Source: JAGVPT01 sp963717445 (GTDB lineage Bacteria > Bacteroidota > Ignavibacteria > UBA10030 > UBA8401). Taken from it: DNA of 64,000 bases. The DNA is taken from NCBI GenBank assembly GCA_963717445.1, contig OY970334.1:1984001-2048000 (forward strand), read 5' to 3'. The notes under the pieces are model-generated. The model was not told the origin of the DNA. It did no database searches and saw only the letters and a program-made list of their open reading frames with translations. The first letter of the stretch is position 1, and each line of letters starts with the position of its first letter. Shown here piece after piece: positions 8,447 through 17,773 of the stretch. Made by a program: the position numbers and the translations under genes.

Positions 8447-9685
8447 TCAATGAAACACATCGCGCACAGCCTGTTTGACGTCGTCAACCTGTATCCGAAG
8501 AATACTTTCGTCGGCACCCCCCTCGTCGCTGAACGAATAGCTCGACGGTGCGAAACTGAAAAGAATGCGTGCACGGTGAGAATTGGGAAACCAATGGGTT
8601 GGGCTTATGCGTGTTCCAAAAATTGCCACCATTGGCCTTTGTAGCAGTGCTGCCACGTGCATTGTGCCGGTGTCGTTCGTAACACAGAGCGCAGACATTC
8701 GCAACAACTCAATCAATTCCAGCATCGATGTTTCTCCCGCCAGGCTAACCGCTTTACCACCTGACTCTGCAACAATTCTTTCAGCGAGTCCTTTCTCGGA
8801 GTCAATTCCGGTGATAATAATGTGCGCATTAAATTCCTTGGAGAGCCATGATGCAATTGCCGCAAACCGCTCGGCAGGCCAGCATTTTATCATGAATTTG
8901 GCTCCGGGATTTACAACGACAATCGGGCGAGGAGAATTGACCATTGCGGCAATTTTCTTTTGGACGGATTTCCTTTCCTCGACGTTCAAGGACAGCACGT
9001 CGCCTAAAGTGGTCTCCGGCAGATCAAGATCGTTCAGCACTATGGCTGCCCGTCGCGGCTCGTTCACAACAAAGTAGTGTTTAAGGCCATTAAGGATGCC
9101 CCGAATATCAAGCGAAAACATGTGAAATCCGATTGCATAGCGTGCATGAATCTTTCTGGCAAAAATCATCTCGCGGAGAACAAAGCCGAGCACCCCCCTG
9201 TTTCCAAACGGCGATAGATTAACGAACACATCGCACCGGAGCGATTCCAATATCGTATCACTAAACCCGAAGCGAAACCCATCGCGGACTACAGGGTGAT
9301 CGTGAAGCGTGACAATTGTATCGATATATGGTTCCGCCGACAATAACTCAGCCATCGGGAAATCGCCGCACCATGAAACCACCGTGAGCGTAGCGGAAGA
9401 ATATTTTTTCTTCAGCCCTGCAATTACCGGCAGGTGAACGATATGATCCCCTAATGTGCCGTTCATGTAAACGACAACTGAGGACGGCGTTCCCAACTTC
9501 TCAGGCTTCGTTATGAACCAGCTGCGACGGAGAAATTCCAGACACCCGTTTGCCAACGCCCGCCAGACGATAAGCAATCCCCTCAACACCTGCAGTCCCA
9601 GCGAGAGTTTTGTTTCCTCGAACTCGATGGTTCGCGCTTCATCGAGGGTTGAAACAGAATATACCTTGGATTGTGCAGATTCCAT
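8447..9685 (-). CDS. Glycosyltransferase family 9 (heptosyltransferase-like)
   Basis: This is a GT-B protein of the heptosyltransferase superfamily, with VVVYMNGTLGDHIVHLPVI (catalytic-Asp motif) in the N-domain, VVNPGAKFMIKCWPAERFA at the start of the C-domain and CVTNDTGTMHVAALLQRP as the donor-binding motif. The frame is open up to 9739, giving 430 residues. I prefer ATG 9685 (412 residues) because the 18 extra residues are not family-like and neither start has a strong ribosome site. A hydrophobic helix (about 32-45, LQVLRGLLIVWRAL) may attach it to the membrane. It is not closely similar to the GT9 at 3444-4448. Confidence 0.88.
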   Translation of the reverse strand: MESAQSKVYSVSTLDEARTIEFEETKLSLGLQVLRGLLIVWRALANGCLEFLRRSWFITKPEKLGTPSSVVVYMNGTLGDHIVHLPVIAGLKKKYSSATLTVVSWCGDFPMAELLSAEPYIDTIVTLHDHPVVRDGFRFGFSDTILESLRCDVFVNLSPFGNRGVLGFVLREMIFARKIHARYAIGFHMFSLDIRGILNGLKHYFVVNEPRRAAIVLNDLDLPETTLGDVLSLNVEERKSVQKKIAAMVNSPRPIVVVNPGAKFMIKCWPAERFAAIASWLSKEFNAHIIITGIDSEKGLAERIVAESGGKAVSLAGETSMLELIELLRMSALCVTNDTGTMHVAALLQRPMVAIFGTRISPTHWFPNSHRARILFSFAPSSYSFSDEGGADESILRIQVDDVKQAVRDVFH

Positions 9686-9739
9686 GAGGTCAATTCTCAA
9701 ATACTTCTTCCAGGAGATAATAATCATTACATGCGGCAA

Positions 9740-10021
9740 TCGTCACAACGGAAAATAAAAGCGCCGATTGAATAAAGTGTGAGACACGAAAATATTCAAA
9801 ACAGCTGCCATGTGTCCCCAAAAAAAGTATACCATAGAATCTGTTTTCGCTTGATACGTGAAGGAATGAAACCATACGCCGCTGCAATTTTTTGATGGCG
9901 ATGGGAATAATGATTGCTTCTTAAATCCCGCCTCTTTAAAAAAAGGGAACGACGCCGGAGTGATCGCTGCTCAAGACTCATAGCCTCTTCCAATACACGA
10001 ACACTAACAATATGTCAAGAA
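9740..10021. other. Gap of about 280 bp in the polysaccharide cluster
   Basis: Two short overlapping minus-strand frames exist here (about 65 codons each), one basic and one hydrophobic, neither with recognisable family features. They might be the remains of one frameshifted gene. No repeat, terminator or RNA motif was identified. Confidence 0.4.
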
Positions 10022-11383
10022 CTAGTTTTCTCGAACCGGATGGTCCTTATGAATAATATTCAAATAGACATTTTCCATTTGTGCGGTATATTCAGGAAAT
10101 GTTTTTACGGATGGAGTGTTTTGCGACATGACTGCGACACTTGATGGGTTGTCAATGAAATATTTCAATGCGCGGGCAATGGCGTCTACGTTGTTATGCT
10201 CGACAACAAAGCCGTATTTCTTCTCCTCGACTAATTCAGTCATGCCCCCTGACCGCGAAACGATCACAGGACATCCTGCAGAGAGTGCTTCATTAACGAC
10301 CAGCCCGAAAGTTTCGAATTGAATGGACGGCACAACCACAACGTCAATATTTTCGTACGCTTTTTGTAATTCAGCATTGTCAACAAAACCGTGATCATAA
10401 TACTTTACGATGCCTTTGTAGTCATCGATGATATCGTGGAAGTATTTTTTTTCGGCGATTCCTTGGGTAGCGCCGTAAATGTGCAATTCACACGTGTTCT
10501 GCATGGTTATTTTTTCGATCGCTTTGAACAGTACATGCAAGCCTTTATCGTATCCGTATCTTCCGACAAAACCGAAACGGATGGGCCGATTCTCAGGAAC
10601 AGATTTCACTTTTCTTTGAAATGGTGTGACGCCGTGATGAATAACTTCTATGGCGCTTTCATCGACATTATTTCTCAGCAACAACTGTTTTGTTGCTTGC
10701 GACGGTACGATAATGTTCGTTGCTAAATTGAAAACCTTCCGATGATGCACAATATTCTGTTCGACCAGCCATGGATACCTCATAACACGAAAAATGAATG
10801 GCACATGTTTTACGGAATCAAAGACTTCACCTGTTGTCGAATAAACCCATCGTGGAAATTTACCAATTATTCCGCCCGTGTACCATTTTGGCAAACGACT
10901 CCGCGCACAACAAGGAATACATACGGTAGAATCCTCGCAATATTGACACAGTGTCCCGTCCGGGCGTAATAAACCGCCACTTGGACAGACAGCGCCGCCG
11001 TGATGAACGGTGAGAACTGCAGGAATTGATAATTCTTTTGCAGCAATTAATGAAGACAGGTTTATCCCGTTAATATGGACAATATCTGGACCAAACTCTT
11101 CTATGACTGTCTTTAGAAAATTAACATGATGTACACTGTTTTCGGTGTTTCGTTCTCGTTCGGAGAGTATGTCCTTATATAGACATAACGCATTTACATG
11201 AATATTCTCGTGGTCATATTTGACAACTTGATAAGGTGAAATGTCCTGTTGTATTTGCCCTAATGTTGCGATCCGCACATCCCAGCCTTTACTTTTTAAC
11301 GCCGAAGACAAGGAAGCGATATACACCTCCCCTCCTCCAAAACCATACGGAAAAAAGCGAGCAGCTGTAATTAAAACGCGCAT
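10022..11383 (-). CDS. Glycosyltransferase family 4
   Basis: This GT-B retaining glycosyltransferase has 453 residues. The N-terminal motif RFFPYGFGGGEVYIASL (about 9-25) includes the glycine loop; RPIRFGFVGRYGYDKGLHVL (about 273-292) opens the donor domain; PSIQFETFGLVVNEALSAG (about 349-367) is the EX7E motif. A cysteine-rich insert (about 132-165, CPSGG, CQYCEDSTVCIPCC) resembles a zinc-binding loop seen in some GT4 proteins. It is preceded by a GT2 gene 8 bp upstream. Likely role: extension of the surface glycan; donor unknown. Confidence 0.92.
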   Translation of the reverse strand: MRVLITAARFFPYGFGGGEVYIASLSSALKSKGWDVRIATLGQIQQDISPYQVVKYDHENIHVNALCLYKDILSERERNTENSVHHVNFLKTVIEEFGPDIVHINGINLSSLIAAKELSIPAVLTVHHGGAVCPSGGLLRPDGTLCQYCEDSTVCIPCCARSRLPKWYTGGIIGKFPRWVYSTTGEVFDSVKHVPFIFRVMRYPWLVEQNIVHHRKVFNLATNIIVPSQATKQLLLRNNVDESAIEVIHHGVTPFQRKVKSVPENRPIRFGFVGRYGYDKGLHVLFKAIEKITMQNTCELHIYGATQGIAEKKYFHDIIDDYKGIVKYYDHGFVDNAELQKAYENIDVVVVPSIQFETFGLVVNEALSAGCPVIVSRSGGMTELVEEKKYGFVVEHNNVDAIARALKYFIDNPSSVAVMSQNTPSVKTFPEYTAQMENVYLNIIHKDHPVREN

Positions 11384-11391
11384 AATGGTAA

Positions 11392-12402
11392 TTATTCAGG
11401 TTTCCGATATAATCGCCGCATAAGCACTTTAATGAGTCCAGGCGCGACAAACGAGATCATCATCCTGGCGCGCATGTCAAAATCAACATCCCCTTTTTCA
11501 GTTAATTGAAAGTACTGCTTCGCATACCTGCAGAAATTCGAGGTATCACCGGTCCTGAACAACGCAATCAGCATCTTTCGGAAACCTTTGTATATTTGCC
11601 TCCGAAGATCGTGCGGTAAATCTGTTCTTTTCAGCGTCTCTACGCATAAGCGGCAAGCTTCCGTCGAGCTTGTGCTCCCCTCTGCAAAAGTTCTAGCGTT
11701 CGCGTGAACACGATAATAGCCCGTAATTCCATCAACATACTTTGTTTTGCAACCCGACAATATCAGTCGAGCAAAGAGTTCTGTATCCATACCATTTTTG
11801 TATGACTCATCCACAAATTCCTTATCGCCCAGCACAGTCCGGCGGATAAACGCCGCCTGGTTCGGCAGGTCGATGAGCGGGAAAGACTCTGCTCTTTCAA
11901 GTAAACGGAATTCACCGGAATGGATCTCGCTGGTAACCTCTCTCGTAGTGTCTATAAAATAAGTTCGACCGTGGTAGATTTCATACTCGGGGAATTCAAC
12001 CGCAGCTTTGGCACACGCCATGAGTGATCCGGGCCCGTAGTAATCATCGGTGTTCTGCCACCCGATCAAATCACCGGTCGCATAGCGAAAACCTTTATTG
12101 AGCGCTTCAGCCATCCCATTGTCTCTCTCCGAGACCCAGCGTGCAATCCAGGGTTCATAGTACTTAATAACTTCCACAGTGCCATCGTTCGAGCCTCCAT
12201 CAATGACGATAAGTTCAACATTGGAATAGTTTTGACACAGAAGAGAGCGAACCGCCTGTTCAATAAACTTCTTTTGATTATAGCTTGGCATCAACACGCT
12301 TATTCGAGGCCAGTCGGAGGAAATCTCGAATTGCTGGTTGTCAACGGGCGTATCCCATGGCCATCCTTTTTTTGCCTCAAGCGGTGGGGGAATTGTTTTC
12401 AT
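11392..12402 (-). CDS. Glycosyltransferase family 2
   Basis: This 336-residue GT-A enzyme has RISVLMPSYNQKKFIEQAV (about 31-49), ELIVIDGGSNDGTVEVI (about 62-78) and GWQNTDDYYGPGSL (about 112-125), whose NTDD replaces the usual DXD. The frame is open far upstream to 12681, but that extension lies inside the preceding gene and lacks family features, so ATG 12402, ten bases after that gene's stop, is the right start. It sits between a GT4 and another GT2 in the glycan operon. Confidence 0.9.
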   Translation of the reverse strand: MKTIPPPLEAKKGWPWDTPVDNQQFEISSDWPRISVLMPSYNQKKFIEQAVRSLLCQNYSNVELIVIDGGSNDGTVEVIKYYEPWIARWVSERDNGMAEALNKGFRYATGDLIGWQNTDDYYGPGSLMACAKAAVEFPEYEIYHGRTYFIDTTREVTSEIHSGEFRLLERAESFPLIDLPNQAAFIRRTVLGDKEFVDESYKNGMDTELFARLILSGCKTKYVDGITGYYRVHANARTFAEGSTSSTEACRLCVETLKRTDLPHDLRRQIYKGFRKMLIALFRTGDTSNFCRYAKQYFQLTEKGDVDFDMRARMMISFVAPGLIKVLMRRLYRKPE

Positions 12403-12412
12403 CTTTGATAAG

Positions 12413-13411
12413 CTACCAAATGATTCGTAGAATTCTGTCCATCGCCTTGATAAGAAATGTGTGGTGTATTCTCTGTGTACGCCGAAGGTAATATTGCATT
12501 GCCTTGTCCGCCGTACTTCTAGGATCACGAATTGATTCAGTATTGCCGGTCTCATTGGAGGGCCTGAGCAGGTTCCAATCTTTATACCAAATGTCACATT
12601 TTTTGAATTTGGCGGCGCCGTATTTCTTGATCCAGCAAAAGACCTCTTCATCCCACCAATATTTGTCCTCCGTTGGCGCAATGTTCATTTCTATTCCCGC
12701 TTTTTCGTAAGCGTGCAACCATTCTTCTTTCATTGGATGAAAAGAATCCGGATTTATTGAATCCATATGATGATATTGCCGATAGATTTTCACAAAAGGC
12801 CTCTCCGGGTTATGTATTACCTCCCAACATTCGTACCATCTGTGCTTGCTGCGCATTCGATCCCAATCGGCGTATTGATAATGGAGCAAAACAATTTCCT
12901 TTAAAAACACTTTCGGATTTTTTTCGGAAACAGGAACTCGTACGCTGTGTATTTTTGTCCCCTGGTGAACAGCGTCATCATCAACAAATCCTAACACTCC
13001 AGATCCTTCTGTCATCCATCCGCGGCCTTCATGCCCAACCACATTGAATGGCTGTAGCGCAAATGCAGTGCCGCGGGGACTATGAACCACTGACTTCCAT
13101 TCCGAACTTGTCAGAACATTCGCGCTTAGGAATTCATCTGCATCCAGAGCAAAAATGATTGCATCGGTTGATATCTTTCGAGCTTCGTTCAAAAGCAATC
13201 GTTGGCGTTCGCCTTCATCATAGACACCGGATTCATTATGAACAACCGTAACTCGCGGGAACGATTCGGCAATATGCACGCTTCTATCTGATGATCCCTG
13301 ATCCGCAATGACAATATTGTCGGCCCACGTCAGAGCACATTTTATAAAACGTTCAAGTATCCACTCCTCATTTTTTACCGGTGTCACACATATCACTGGT
13401 TTATGAGCCAT
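12413..13411 (-). CDS. Glycosyltransferase family 2
   Basis: The protein has 332 residues. The N-terminus PVICVTPVKNEEWILERFI (about 4-22) and the NIVIADQGSSDRS and FALDADEFLSA (about 91-101) motifs are those of the WaaE/KdtX-like GT2 subgroup, which often adds glucose or another hexose to LPS cores and polysaccharides. It keeps the DXD metal site. It ends 10 bp before the next GT2, and the 95 bp upstream (13412-13506) contain nothing I recognise. Confidence 0.9.
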   Translation of the reverse strand: MAHKPVICVTPVKNEEWILERFIKCALTWADNIVIADQGSSDRSVHIAESFPRVTVVHNESGVYDEGERQRLLLNEARKISTDAIIFALDADEFLSANVLTSSEWKSVVHSPRGTAFALQPFNVVGHEGRGWMTEGSGVLGFVDDDAVHQGTKIHSVRVPVSEKNPKVFLKEIVLLHYQYADWDRMRSKHRWYECWEVIHNPERPFVKIYRQYHHMDSINPDSFHPMKEEWLHAYEKAGIEMNIAPTEDKYWWDEEVFCWIKKYGAAKFKKCDIWYKDWNLLRPSNETGNTESIRDPRSTADKAMQYYLRRTQRIHHTFLIKAMDRILRIIW

Positions 13412-13506
13412 CTTGCTATCGTCTATCCGATGATGTCATGCGAAATATTTATACCGGTACTATTAGTGTAACCTAATGTGAGCGCATCGTATTCCATTTC
13501 ATGCTC

Positions 13507-14154
13507 CTACACACGTTTCCCGACCCAAAGGGTTCCATATTTTTCAACAAACGCCCATTCTAATGAAGGATACACCTTGGTTTCAATGACATAAGTGGGT
13601 CCCAGGTCCTTCCGATTAGGATCGTAATCGTGGAACATCAAATAACCTCCGGCTTTTACCTTGTTACCGTACATTTCGTAATCTTCAAGACATCCACCAA
13701 TGCTATGGTCTCCATCTATAAACAGCAAGTCAACGCTCTGGATTGCCTCCGCAAATTCCTTCGCCTTCCCTTTCTTAATTTCAATGATATCCCGAACACC
13801 CATGTTCTCGACATTCTTAAGAAATTGATCCAACAAAGGAGTATCGCCACGCCCTTCCGCATAGCGCATCGCACTTTCAGGGTCACCGGAAGCGTCAAAT
13901 GGATCGATCGCTATCAGTTTCTTGCCGCCGGATATTACCAGACCTCTGCCGAGACACACAGTGCTCTTCCCTTTATAGGAACCGATTTCGCATACTGTCG
14001 CCCCTAACGGCAGTGCCGATGCGTAATTAAAAAGAGCAACTGCTTCCAGGGGGGTGAGAAAACCATCAATTCTTTCCCAGCCACTAAACTTTCTTGCATC
14101 CCAACGCATTTTGATCGACCGCAAGAGATTATATGTCTTTTGGGTAATCCTCAT
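13507..14154 (-). CDS. Class I SAM methyltransferase (Methyltransf_24/TylF-like)
   Basis: This 215-residue enzyme has ATVCEIGSYKGKSTVCLGRG (about 51-70) as the SAM loop, LIAIDPFDASGD (about 77-88) and the acidic metal site SVDLLFIDGDHSIGGCLEDY (about 132-151), with MFHDYD downstream. This pattern belongs to cation-dependent O-methyltransferases of the CmcI/TylF kind that act on sugars. The frame is open to 14259, but ATG 14154 is the first start after the stop of the preceding methyltransferase (14187) and begins with MRITQKTYNLL. It probably decorates the glycan. Confidence 0.88.
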   Translation of the reverse strand: MRITQKTYNLLRSIKMRWDARKFSGWERIDGFLTPLEAVALFNYASALPLGATVCEIGSYKGKSTVCLGRGLVISGGKKLIAIDPFDASGDPESAMRYAEGRGDTPLLDQFLKNVENMGVRDIIEIKKGKAKEFAEAIQSVDLLFIDGDHSIGGCLEDYEMYGNKVKAGGYLMFHDYDPNRKDLGPTYVIETKVYPSLEWAFVEKYGTLWVGKRV

Positions 14155-14186
14155 GGTCAACTTTCTGTGTTGGGAAGACTCTGTAT

Positions 14187-14993
14187 TTAGGCGGCAACGG
14201 GAACTTTCATGACGAGATGAAACTGATCGCGTATTTGGGGAATAAACATGCCAGCACAACGCACAGTTATTGCGCGACGACCGTGGTGAATGAGATTGCT
14301 ATGATACACCTTCACAAATTTCCAACGTCTTGTTTCTAGAAGTTTTCGCATCCCTGCCGGCGTGAAATGCCAGAAATGCTCCTCTGGAACCCATGCATAC
14401 CAATTCGAACCAAGCATTCTCGGCATCCAACCTTCATAGTTTGTTTGTGTAAACATCACGTACCCTCCCGCCGCAATTTGTTCAATTGCTGGAAATATTC
14501 CATGCAGGTCTTCGAGATGTTCCAACACTTGTGAACAATTGACGAATCCAAACGGCCCGTGGACGCCAGTATGAGGAAAATATCCTTGGAAAATATCAAG
14601 GTTTTGCCTCTTGCCGTATTCTGAGGAATTCGCGCTTGGTTCAACGCCGACAACAGAATACCCGAGTAATTTGAGTTGATAAAGAAGTATCCCCTGGCCG
14701 CACCCAATATCCAACACTCGTGATGGTGGACGGCACAGCGATCGAATGATGTTAACTTGTTTAGAAATATATTCACGCCACCCTTTGGGCAAGGATAATT
14801 GGTCAATCCTATCAAGATGATCAATCTCTAAAATATGTTTGCTGTTTGATTGATAATTGGGTTGGCTTGGCGAAGGAACGGTATAAGCATTGGTGCATTT
14901 CTCGCAACGCTGCACGCGCCAAGAGGAGGTTTCGACAACCGTTTCACAATTTGTATCCGATAAACAAATCGGACAGATTATTTTACTATCCAT
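14187..14993 (-). CDS. SAM methyltransferase with N-terminal zinc ribbon
   Basis: This 268-residue protein has an N-terminal four-cysteine knuckle (CPICLSDTNC at 7-16 and CEKC at 31-34), followed by a Methyltransf_11/23 domain: RVLDIGCGQGILLYQLKLLG (about 92-111), VVGVEPSANS (about 113-122) and FVNCSQVLEHLEDLHG (about 149-164). Proteins of this design, related to NovU/TylCIII-type C-methyltransferases, often methylate nucleotide sugars, and several O-antigen clusters have such a gene. It lies 42 bp after the wzt gene. The exact substrate is not readable. Confidence 0.88.
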   Translation of the reverse strand: MDSKIICPICLSDTNCETVVETSSWRVQRCEKCTNAYTVPSPSQPNYQSNSKHILEIDHLDRIDQLSLPKGWREYISKQVNIIRSLCRPPSRVLDIGCGQGILLYQLKLLGYSVVGVEPSANSSEYGKRQNLDIFQGYFPHTGVHGPFGFVNCSQVLEHLEDLHGIFPAIEQIAAGGYVMFTQTNYEGWMPRMLGSNWYAWVPEEHFWHFTPAGMRKLLETRRWKFVKVYHSNLIHHGRRAITVRCAGMFIPQIRDQFHLVMKVPVAA

Positions 14994-15035
14994 CGATCAG
15001 AAATTCGTACGGTGGAATTTGTATGTTATTATTAT

Positions 15036-16268
15036 TTATCGATATTCCGTTTTTCCTGTCAGAAGAATCGGTCCATAATGTGCAACATCAAGCACAGAGC
15101 CGTTGGCAAATGGAATACCATCACAATAGAGAGTTGCGGCATTGGGAAATTCCCAATACCCTTGTACCATTGGATGGTTAAGCAGCAAATGAAGAAAATA
15201 CCGTCCTTTATTGAGTCGGGGAAGCTCCAACGTGCTGCTTAAACAAAATTGCCCGGCTTTGATCGTACTCAAGTTTCCGTGGGTTCGAGTTGGGCAAAAT
15301 GTTCCGAGAAGCATCCCTTGAGAAGTGTAAAGCCACGCTTCAATATCAAGTTTCACATCATGATAAGCCTTGCCTTGAATCGTAATTTCAATTTCCGAGG
15401 CGTCTACAATAATATATGTAGACTCTGACCCGTTAATAGTAACCCCCGTTACCTGGACATCGTTGCTCGTGCCGCGTCCATGGGAAAGGATAGTTCCATC
15501 TTCATTGTCGTTCCCTTGAAGATATCTGGCTACACATTCCTCCACGGGGCCGAAATACGCTAACTTGCCCCCCGCAAGAAGCAATCCGGTTTTGCACAAT
15601 GCCTGTATCGCTGTCGTATTGTGGCTGACAAACAGAACCGTTCTTCCGCTCGATGCAACAGCGCCGAGTTTTCCTAAACACTTTCGCTGGAACTCAACGT
15701 CCCCTACCGCAAGCACTTCATCCACGATCAATATCTCGGGTTCGAGATGCGCCGCGACAGCAAACGCAAGCCTCATATACATACCGGAGGAATAGTGCTT
15801 CACGGGAGTATCGATGAATTTCTCCATGTCGGCAAAGGCGACGATCTCATCAAATTTCCGCTTTATCTCCAACCTTTTCATGCCCAGGATTGCGCCGTTC
15901 AAAAATATATTTTCCCGTCCTGTTAATTCGCCGCTGAATCCAGTACCCACTTCGAGTAACGATGCTATCCGTCCTTTAAGTCGAATCCGTCCGTGTGTCG
16001 GAGCCGTAATCCGCGCCAAGACTTTCAGCAGCGTACTCTTTCCAGCACCGTTCCTTCCGATGATTCCCAACACCTCACCTTCCTGAACATCGAACGATAC
16101 GTCTTCAAGCGCCCAGATTGTATTCTTGAAGGAAGATACTTTTCGATCTTTCTTTCTGAAGATCGATTGCACTTTCTCCTCGAAAATATCACGAAAGGAA
16201 TTGCTCCGCTTCAGCGCGCCAATGCGATATTGTTTGCTCAGATGTTCGACGTGGATTATCGTAGACAT
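15036..16268 (-). CDS. wzt: Polysaccharide ABC exporter ATPase with glycan-binding tail (Wzt-like)
   Basis: The protein has 410 residues. The ABC domain shows Walker A GRNGAGKST (71-79), signature YSSGMYMRL (159-167), Walker B ILIVDE (179-184) and the switch His in FVSHN (about 216). After residue 245 comes a beta-rich C-terminal domain, as in O9a-type Wzt, where it binds the modified end of the finished chain and gates export. With the permease just upstream it forms the inner-membrane exporter. The C-terminal domain suggests that chain termination, perhaps by one of the local methyltransferases, marks chains for export; this is inference from the O9a system. Confidence 0.93.
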   Translation of the reverse strand: MSTIIHVEHLSKQYRIGALKRSNSFRDIFEEKVQSIFRKKDRKVSSFKNTIWALEDVSFDVQEGEVLGIIGRNGAGKSTLLKVLARITAPTHGRIRLKGRIASLLEVGTGFSGELTGRENIFLNGAILGMKRLEIKRKFDEIVAFADMEKFIDTPVKHYSSGMYMRLAFAVAAHLEPEILIVDEVLAVGDVEFQRKCLGKLGAVASSGRTVLFVSHNTTAIQALCKTGLLLAGGKLAYFGPVEECVARYLQGNDNEDGTILSHGRGTSNDVQVTGVTINGSESTYIIVDASEIEITIQGKAYHDVKLDIEAWLYTSQGMLLGTFCPTRTHGNLSTIKAGQFCLSSTLELPRLNKGRYFLHLLLNHPMVQGYWEFPNAATLYCDGIPFANGSVLDVAHYGPILLTGKTEYR

Positions 16269-16280
16269 ATCAAAGAGTCT

Positions 16281-17102
16281 TTAAATGACATCCGCAAATT
16301 TTCGCTCCATCCGGAGAAAATTCATCAACCCAGTGATGAACACCAATATTGCAACGCTGCATGAGAGGAGCAACAAACCGCCGGGGAGGGTTCCTGTATG
16401 AAGCAACGACCAACGGAACCCCTCGATGACGCAAACGATTGGATTTAGCCAGTAGATAAGTTGATACGAGGGGGGAATTTTGCTCGCCGCGTATCCCACC
16501 GGCGTGATCCAGAAGAGCACTTGTATGATAAAGGGTAAAGCATGTCCCACGTCGCGGTACTGGACAGAGATCGATGAAAACAAAAATCCGATGCCGAGGG
16601 AAACGACAATCGTGAGCAACACAAAAAGTGGAAAGAGAAATATCGTCGCCGTGGGGACAAATTGGAAATAGACCATCAGCAACAACGCCAGGATGAAAGC
16701 GATTGAAAAGTCAACGAGGCCGGAGAGGATTGCTGCAGCCGGTATGATGATGCGGGGGAAGTAAACTTTGGAGACGAGGTTAGCATTCGCCAAGAGGCTT
16801 TGACTTGCGTTTGTAACTCCTTCGGAAAAAAAATTCCATGCCACGACTCCGCAGAATGTAAAAAGAAGGTAGGGAACTCCTTTAACGGAAAAACCGACAA
16901 GCTTGTTGAATACCAATGTAAAGACAACCATCCCCATAAGCGGGCGGATCAACGCCCACGTGGCTCCAAGAAATGTTTGTTTGTACCGGATCTTGATGTC
17001 CCGCCATACGAGAAAATAGAACAGCTCGCGGTATTCCCAAATTTCCCGAAAGCGCAGAACAGCCAATCCCTTTACCGGTTGTATAACGATCTCATTCGCC
17101 AT
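16281..17102 (-). CDS. wzm: Polysaccharide ABC exporter permease (Wzm-like)
   Basis: This 273-residue ABC-2 type membrane protein has about six transmembrane helices and the conserved cytoplasmic element WRDIKIRYKQTFLGATWA (about 35-52), typical of Wzm/KpsM/TagG permeases. It pairs with the ATPase 12 bp downstream to move lipid-linked polysaccharide across the inner membrane. Its start overlaps the 3' remnant of a methyltransferase pseudogene. An ABC exporter normally makes a Wzy flippase and polymerase unnecessary, yet Wza/Wzc-type genes lie just upstream. Confidence 0.93.
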   Translation of the reverse strand: MANEIVIQPVKGLAVLRFREIWEYRELFYFLVWRDIKIRYKQTFLGATWALIRPLMGMVVFTLVFNKLVGFSVKGVPYLLFTFCGVVAWNFFSEGVTNASQSLLANANLVSKVYFPRIIIPAAAILSGLVDFSIAFILALLLMVYFQFVPTATIFLFPLFVLLTIVVSLGIGFLFSSISVQYRDVGHALPFIIQVLFWITPVGYAASKIPPSYQLIYWLNPIVCVIEGFRWSLLHTGTLPGGLLLLSCSVAILVFITGLMNFLRMERKFADVI

Positions 17103-17712
17103 CTGGTACCCCTGGCCTCTTCATTGATCCCTTCAATAAAAATAGAATCTGTGCGGTAACAATCCGCCCGACATCGGGACAGCTTATATGAAAGATTACG
17201 TACCGCTCAATATACCTGAACCCCGCTTTGCCAAAGGGTGAGCGCAAAGAATACGCATTATACTGCCCACGAATATGATTAATCATTCTCCTGACCTCTG
17301 GTTGAGATATCCGTTCGAGAGAATGTTCGGGCTGCATTGCATTGTATTCGTTGATGAGGCGGTCCACATCAGGAACTGCGGCACGAAGAATCCCACACCT
17401 TTTGTAATACTCGGAGGCATTCTCGAAGAAAACGCAACACCTGCACGTGAGTGAAATTCACTATCACGTGAAACGAGCACATTGCCCCACAATCTCATCG
17501 TGAAAGGGGATCTTTTTCAACGCGTTCAGATACTGTAAGGCTCGAAAAACTCCGTTTTTATGCTGTCTCCATCGGTGGTTGTCAATCAACCCGAACGCCT
17601 GTAAAACGCCAGCAAGAAACGGGATCCGAGCGACAATAATGTTGGGCGTAACATCTGTATTATACCAACCGGCGAGAGGAACATCGAAACAGCCAATGTG
17701 AAGTTTAATCAT
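17092..17712 (-). pseudogene. Frameshifted class I SAM methyltransferase
   Basis: Pieces of one methyltransferase lie in different frames in the right order. The 17464-17712 frame has KLHIGCFDVPLAGWYNTDV, the usual N-terminus of the family, ending at IPFHDE. Then CSFHVIVNFTHVQVLRFLRE (the degraded HVLEH region) follows in a second frame, and ILRAAVPDVDRLINEYN returns to another frame that runs into 17092-17367. A possible third shift near 17140 would restore a family-like tail (RTDSIFIEG). At least two indels, one near the GGGG run around 17488 and one near 17415, break the gene. The ATG at 17712 is intact. A glycan methylation step appears lost. Confidence 0.75.
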
Positions 17713-17773
17713 CAGTTCTGCTGTTCTGAAACAAGGCCGCCCGTATTCGGGATGTTGCCTAAGAATGAGATCT

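Noticed and set aside
9690..9993. Two small minus-strand frames as candidate genes
   Set aside because: They overlap each other, have no family features, no clear ribosome site, and one overlaps the GT9 start.
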